Positions 57,706 through 64,000 of a DNA stretch of 64,000 bases are shown piece by piece. The notes under the pieces were generated by a model, which saw nothing but the letters and a program-made list of their open reading frames with translations, had not been told where the DNA came from and did not search any database. Position 1 is the first letter of the stretch, and every line of letters begins with the position of its first letter. The DNA is from Sialis fuliginosa. Lineage: Eukaryota > Arthropoda > Insecta > Megaloptera > Sialidae. The stretch is taken from contig OY540818.1 of assembly GCA_961205875.1 (NCBI GenBank), positions 13,924,761 through 13,988,760 of the forward strand, written 5' to 3'. Position numbers and translations under genes: made by a program.

Positions 57706-58639
57706 ACTTGGAATATTGTCGATTATTGTGTATTTTATAAATGTACTCAACAGCTCACAAAGGAGTTTTTATTTTTGTACTGCTATTTTATGATTCGAGA
57801 CTCACAATTTAATTTATAAAAGATGTATTATCACTCACTCAACTGATATTTTTATTTAAAATATATAAAATTACAGGTATAATAAGTATTTCACAATATT
57901 TAATATTTTATCGGAAACGGAAGTGTAAAATTTGTAATTTTATTTTTCGCGCGTAGGTGCATTCAGTTCTTATCAGCGATGCTAGCCGCAATTATTACAT
58001 CACACTTTACAGTATTACAGTCGTTACAGTGTTTAATACATACTGTTTATTATTTAATGCGTATTATATTACGGCTTTTTTTTATTTGTATGTTTTCTTG
58101 TATTCATACTTAATAAATACGAACGTTCAAAATTTACAAAAATATTTAATTTATAATAGTATTAACTGAACGCATACTTTATTTAAATATAACTTTCCTG
58201 TGGCGGCAGCACTATTATTAATTAACGATAAAGTAGAAATACATTGGTTTATATCTCCGCTAAAATAGTACATATTCATTATAATGATTATAATGGTGTT
58301 TAATTTAAATACCAGTAAATCTTTAATTTATACCTTGCCACGTCCTCGTAGAACTGTTTAGCTGTTATCTTTCTAGATAAATAGATGTTGAAAATGCAGT
58401 CAATACACGTACATGTCGTTTACACCTGTGTAGATAAATAGTATATTATAAAATTAAATAGCATATCCAAATAGATACATTAATAATTATATTTTTATAC
58501 TATCACTCTTTTGGAATTAAAATATCTTCTTATACGCTCATTAAATATTACATTATACAGGTTGTCCGAGAAGTTGATTCACCTAAATTGGTTAAAATGA
58601 CATGAACCATCTATTTAATAAATATGGTTTTCTTTATTC
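57706..58639. other. spacer between tRNA and foldback, with flank repeats
   Basis: No gene recognised. A block at 58425-58460 (CCTGTGTAGATAAATAG then TATATTATAAAATTAAAT) is a direct copy of the one at 58814-58850 in the foldback arm. The phrase ACAGGTTGTCCGAGAAGTTG at about 58557-58577 resembles a mariner-type terminus, but no partner end was found. Confidence 0.5.
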
Positions 58640-61600
58640 AAAAAATTTTGTATTATTTTGTTTTATTCCATTTTCAGCAATGTAAGTATGAATTATTCAA
58701 GTATATACTTTATGTATATATGTGTAGATAAACAGGTAACACAAAACTAATTAAGATGATCTATGTAGATAAATAGATATCAATTCAGTAAGTTCGTAAA
58801 TAGAAGTATTATACCTGTGTAGATAAACAGTTATATTATAAAATTAAATCGAATAGGATGCCCTAATCTAATACATACGATAGCATCTCTAGCTTGCAAA
58901 AAAATAATTTATAAATAAAGTCGGAGTGGTTCTATGAAAATATTCAAATTTGAAAATACATGTGGCGTCATCTAGCGGGAAAAGCTTGAACTATCAAAAA
59001 CTTTTAAGTTCGAGCTGTTTTTGTTATATGGTACGACAAGTACTTTTTAAATGTCAATATTTTTTTCAGAAGCCATTAAGACTAATTCAATTTTTTAACG
59101 AGTTAAAGATGCAGTCGTATGTATTAGGCTACCCTATTTCCAAAAATGCACATTAAAAGTTTTACTCGGATCGATAAAACTGTTTTTTATCAACATTTGT
59201 CCAAAAAATTTGTTTGAAATTTTTAACAAACGAAGGAATTTTAATCTGGTGTAATATATGATATCAGCGTGTCCTTTTACATACGATGTCATGTATAATT
59301 CTATTAAATTAATAAAGAGTGTATCAAATACCGTACTGAAAAACTCATCCTTATTGAATTTGAAAATAATTGACACACCATCGTATGTAATATGACGCAC
59401 TGATATCAGAAATGATAATAGATTTTAAATCAATTCACTGGTTCAAAATATGTTGAAATTTTTAAAGACAAAAGTTGATAAAAAACCGTGTTATCGATCC
59501 GAGCGCAACTTTTGATGGGCATATTTGGAATCAGGGGGCCCTAATACATACGATAGCGTCTCTAACTCGACACAAAAAATTTTTTCCAAAAAAGAAGCAA
59601 GGCTATAGTATGGCTTAAAAAACACCCGAAAAACACTTTTTTCGATTTTCAAATAATTAGATACGTTATCGCATGTAAAGGGATACGCTGATTCGACTTT
59701 TATTATCAGTTGCAAAATTCATCAAAGGGTTCAAAAGTTACAGCCATTTTACGACGAAAAATTGATAAAAAACTGTGATAGGGGTCCGAGCGGAACTTTT
59801 TATCAACATTTTTGGAATCACCATGCTGTTCTACATACGATACCGTGCCTAACTCGACAAAAAAAAATTTGTAGCGATGACGTAACACGACGGCGCCTCC
59901 ACCATATATAAATATGTACAAAAATAATATGTATGTATTTGGTATTTTTGAATAAGGAATACAAAAATATCAATAAATATTTTATTCTGTATATTTTTTT
60001 ATATGGTTGAGATGCCGTCGTGTTACGTCATCAGATAAATTTTTTTTTATCGAGTTAGGTATGCTATCGTATGTATAACAACATGGTGATTCCAAAAATG
60101 TTGATAAAAAGTTCCGGTCGGACCCCTATCACCGTTTTTTATTAATTTTTCGTCGTAAAATGGCTGTAACTTTTGAACCCTTTGATGAATTTTGCAACTG
60201 ATAATAAAAGTCGAATCAGCGTATCCCTTTACATGCGATAACGTATCTAATTATTTGAAAATCGAAAAAAGTGTTTTTCGGGTGTTTTTTAAGCCATACT
60301 ATAGCCTTGCTTCTTTTTTGGAAAAAAATTTTTGTGTCGAGTTAGAGACGCTATCGTATGTATTAGGGCCCCCTGATTCCAAATATGCCTATCAAAAGTT
60401 GCGCTCGGATCGATAACACGGTTTTTTATCAACTTTTGTCTTTAAAAATGTCATCAAATTTTGAACCAGTTAATTGATTTAAAATCTATTATCATTTCTG
60501 ATATCAGCGCGTCATATTACATACGATGGTGTGTCAATTATTTTTAAATTCAATAAGGATGAGTTTTTCAGTACGGTATTTGATACACTCTTTATTAATT
60601 TAATAGATTTATACATGACATCGTATGTAAAAGGACACGCTGATATCATATATTACACCAGATTAAAATTCCTTCGTTTGTTAAAAATTTCAAGCAAATT
60701 TTTTGAACAAATGTTGATAAAAAACAATTTTAGCGATCCGAGCGAAACTTATAATATGCATTTTTAGAACCAGAGTAGTCATATACATACGACTGCATCT
60801 TTAACTCGTTAAAAAATTGACTTAGTTGGAATGGCATCTGAAAAAAATCTTGAAATTTAAATGGTTCATGGACGCCATCTGGCAGAAATAGCTTGAACTA
60901 ACAATATAATTCAGCTAGTTTTTTGATAGTTTAAACTTTTCACGCTAGATTTTGTTACATGTACTTTTTAAATTTCAATTAATTTTTCAGATGCCATTTC
61001 GAGTAAGTCAATTTTTTTTGTCCAGTTAGAGACGCTTTCGTATGTATAAGGCTACCCTGATTCCAAAAATGCACATTAAAAGTTTTGTTCGGATCGATAA
61101 CACTCTTTATGTGTATTTTTGAACTCATGATATCCTTATACATACGATTGCGTCTTTCTCGCTAAAAAATTGAATTAGTCTTAATGGCTTCTGAAAAAAA
61201 TATTGACATTTAAAAGGTACATGTCGCACCATCTAACAAAAACAGCTCGAACTTAAAAGTTTTTGATAGTTCAAGCTTTTTCCGCTAGATGGCGCTACAT
61301 GCACCTTTTAAATATCAATATTTTTTTCAGAAGTCATTCCGACTAAACAAATTTTTTTACGAGCTACAGATGTTATCGTATGTATTAGGACATCCTGAAT
61401 GCAAATGCGCATAAAAATTAATACACCTTTCGATTTAATTTTATAATATAACTGTTTATCTACACAGGTATAATACGTATATTTACGAACTTACTGAATT
61501 GATATCTATTTATCTACATAGATCATCTTAATTAGTTTTGTGTTACCTGTTTATCTACACAGATATACATAAAATATATATTGTTATAATACTTACTTGA

Positions 61601-61660
61601 ATAATTCATATTTCATAGAACTTGTTGAAAACAAAATATTACTATATTTAGTATTTTATT
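58640..61660. repeat. 3-kb multi-palindromic foldback structure
   Basis: The core is an inverted repeat with dyad at about 59953/59954: positions 59491-59715 (minus) and 60192-60416 (plus) encode the same 74-residue frame with only two differences, and matching extends out to about 59099 and 60807. Outer arms (58687-58855 against 61435-61612) pair around about 60141. The shift shows that the right side has an extra module of about 375 bp (about 60985-61340), itself palindromic. Smaller dyads lie near 58995, 60910, 61092 and 61262. The word ACATACGAT or close variants occurs about 14 times in alternating orientation, next to phrases such as GATAAAAAAC, TCGGATCGATAA and CTAACTCG. The arms also carry CTGTTTATCTACACAG. 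No transposase, no clear target duplication. Confidence 0.85.
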
Positions 61661-62669
61661 TATAATATATAAATACCTTACTTAGGACATTTACTTTAAA
61701 ATGCATTTAAAACACAATATTCTACAGATGATTTTGAAAAAATTATATTTATGAATATATAGATTAGTATGTCTAGTATCTATTAAATGTAATACACTTT
61801 AGATAATAATAGTTTAAATACCGTTTTCAAAACTAGAATTTTAGTTATTTTAAATTTGAATAGCTCAAACAACGAATCGTGGAAGAAATTGTAGAAAATT
61901 AAATTTTCTACAAGATTGTTATTTAACATTTTAATGTAAAATCAACAGTTTACGAAATATAAAAAAACAAACTATTTTTTAAAAACTTTTCGGCGTTGCA
62001 ACTCGTAAACTATGTACGAGTACTTAGACCGATGTCTGTATAAGAAATTGTAGAAAATTTAATTTTCTAAAAGAGTGTCTTAGATGCATTAGACACAAAA
62101 AATACAAATTATTAGTAGATGATTATATTCTTTGGTTTCAACAACTTACCACTCGTTAAAATTACAAATTTAAAAATGTTTTCTATTAATAGAATCAATT
62201 GAAACAAATGACCATTTTTTAATTTATTGATAAATTAGAGATTAATTGATTATTATTTATTTTGCAGAATAAAAAAAAATTTATATCTTTTTGTAGATAT
62301 AAAAACTCCGTGTAATGCAGTCCCATGTTTAAATTTAATATCTTCTTATTTTTCTTTTGAATCTAGATGAGACATTATATGAATAACGGGGGGAGGGGGG
62401 GGGGAGACTTGCCAGGGCAAGATGAAAAAAAAATAAATTATACAAAATTTAACCTTTTCTTTCTACTGGACATATTATAAGTTTTGGGCCAGTGGTCCCG
62501 GGAGCTCTAAATCCGTGTCTGTTTGTAGTTCAATGAGCGTTTTGATAAATTACCTGAATTTATAAATACCTCACTTACTAATATAAGTAATTTTTGTGCA
62601 AAAATAAGCAAATTTTATATTTTTTATAGTTTGTTTTTTACTGATTTAAAAAATATTTGCCAAATCGAT
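61661..62669. other. AT-rich stretch with short palindromes and a G-tract
   Basis: A short block AAGAAATTGTAGAAAATT, followed by AATTTTCTA, occurs twice (61884 and 62041). At 62388-62404 there is a run of six and then ten G separated by one A, a potential quadruplex former. No gene recognised. Confidence 0.45.
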
Positions 62670-63003
62670 CCATAAATACACATTCTCAATCCCAGCGTCA
62701 CTTACAGGGTCTAATCAAAATAAACCTAATGGATAACAAAATGAACACATGGATGAATATGGCTTCGATACGTACAGTGGTTTAGGCCTGACGATTTCAT
62801 ATACAAAAAAACAACGTTTTGATTTATTTTTTAAAAGGAAAAAATACAATTTTTCGAAATATCTCGACTCCATTCACTCCATATAAACTTATCGGAGCAC
62901 CAAACGAACATATGGTGTGAATATGGTTTCGATACGTCCAGTGGTTTAGGCCTAATGAGAATACATACATAGGTACCTACTAACGTTTTTATATATTAAG
63001 ATA
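62670..63003 (+). repeat. two tandem copies of dispersed repeat B
   Basis: Two diverged copies (about 62670-62820 and 62855-63003) share ATATGGYTTCGATACGT, CAGTGGTTTAGGCCT and an ending in AACGTTTT with the single copy at 11880-12053. The second ends ACGTTTTTATATATTAAGAT exactly as the distant copy does. This fits the 3' tail of a degraded non-LTR element or SINE. Identification of the parent family was not possible. Confidence 0.65.
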
Positions 63004-64000
63004 ATAAATGCGTGTACGAGATATAACCAAGACGAAACAGATTGATTTTTTTATGTGACGATTATTACGAGACGAAACTGTTCCTTGTAAAATACAAGTG
63101 TGCAGCCCTAATTCAAAATATCTGATACCTTTAATATATTTCGATATTACCTACAAGTATTTTGATTATTTTGCGTATAATGGTAAAAACATTATACCTG
63201 TCTTCATCGTCACTGCATACCGGCCAGTGCAGCTGTCTCTTTCTTGCAGAAAGGAATTCTCAGTGCAAGAAGTGGTTGTACAGAAGATGGAGTAGCGGTC
63301 ATGGCCATGTCGATGTCGATGGGCCCGTTATAATGCTGTATGTATGCGGCTGCGCGCATAGAAAGATAGACGTGTAAAAGAAAAGTGCGCTGGCATTTAA
63401 AAGAAAACTCGAAAAGGATTCAAATACCAAACACACAAAATATGTGAAATTAGGTTTAGTGCAAAAACAATTTTAGTTTAGTGTTTTATAAAATATGTGA
63501 ATTGAAAAAATATATTAATAATAAAATTTAAAAAGATGTTCTGAAATAATTAATTAGGTTTATTTGATATATAATATTTCATCAGTGGTTTTATATTACA
63601 TATTATAACTATTTGTACTTTTATTCTGTGATAGAAATACATAGGACTAAATATTATTTTTATTAATATAAATTCAAATTTATATTTCTGTGTCAAGAAT
63701 TTATATTAATTAATAAGGTATAAGAAAGCATAAAGTTTATAAAAACAGTTTAGTAAGTTAGAAGAAAGTTGTTAATGTTAAAACAAGAGTACAATAAAAT
63801 CACTCATACATTTTCTAGGAAGGAAAAGTTTACAACAATAAAGAGTTATCATATGTAAAATGATGCTGGTAACCATATAAAAAATGTGACCCACTTATGC
63901 AAAAAACGAGCAACAGCAAAGTTTTTAATTAAATTCATTACACGAAGAAATATTGTATACGTGCAATCAAATACAATCGATCTACATTGGTAATATTAAT
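63004..64000. other. terminal stretch with hAT-like end and GC-richer patch
   Basis: CACTTG-type terminus: CAAGTGTGCAGCCCT at 63097-63111 resembles a hAT right end (complement AGGGCTGCACACTTG), preceded by GAGACGAAAC repeats like those at 7600-7680. A GC-richer patch follows at 63210-63370 (GGCCAGTGCAGCTG, GGCTGCGCGCATAG). It has an acceptor-like TCTCTTTCTTGCAG, but its short open frames show no known domain. It may be an exon or promoter of a gene outside the window. Confidence 0.4.

Noticed and set aside
59491-60767. Several 70-90 codon frames with near-identical products on both strands
   Set aside because: Mirror images created by the foldback arms. AT-rich open frames in repeats; no recognisable protein.
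58370-61570. CRISPR-like array because of regularly recurring short motifs
   Set aside because: Motifs occur in both orientations with unequal spacing, in a eukaryotic genome; no array structure.

Overview
This is a strongly AT-rich nuclear DNA window from an animal, most likely an insect. The evidence is five or six multi-exon genes with GT-AG introns and clear metazoan orthologues, a pol III tRNA gene, and abundant small DNA-transposon remnants (hAT, PIF/Harbinger and TA-target types). I could not narrow the order; a PRR11-like gene and the repeat style only say 'not Drosophila-like'.

Layout. Positions 1-26400 are gene-poor. They hold several short terminal-inverted-repeat elements with readable target-site duplications, a GC-rich TATA-containing stretch near 15.0-15.2 kb, a perfect CRE palindrome at 18.7 kb, and two isolated exon-like segments on the minus strand: a GC-rich stop-containing segment at 3.5 kb and a clean ATG-to-donor first coding exon at 26.5 kb. 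These suggest that one or more long-intron genes run leftwards through this part, but I could not assemble one.

Positions 27937-55863 are gene-dense. In order: GLOD4 (minus), DNA2 (plus), ANAPC7 (minus), VPS53 (minus), a PRR11-like proline-rich gene (plus) and BRPF1/peregrin (plus). I resolved every coding exon of these six genes with consistent phase. GLOD4/DNA2 and VPS53/PRR11-like are divergent pairs with short shared upstream regions; DNA2 and ANAPC7 converge on an intergenic stretch filled by a nested transposon. The genes are mostly housekeeping functions: DNA end and flap processing (DNA2), mitotic ubiquitin ligase (ANAPC7), endosome-to-Golgi tethering (VPS53), a likely cell-cycle protein with KEN boxes and CDK sites (PRR11-like), and histone acetylation scaffold (BRPF1).

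Positions 55900-64000 hold a dead hAT transposase fragment, a tRNA-Pro(CGG) gene, and a roughly 3 kb multi-palindromic foldback structure (58.6-61.7 kb) whose arms encode the same short reading frames on both strands and repeat the word ACATACGAT many times in alternating orientation. This foldback, with a smaller palindrome nested inside a hAT element at 9.3-10.0 kb, is the least explained structure in the window.
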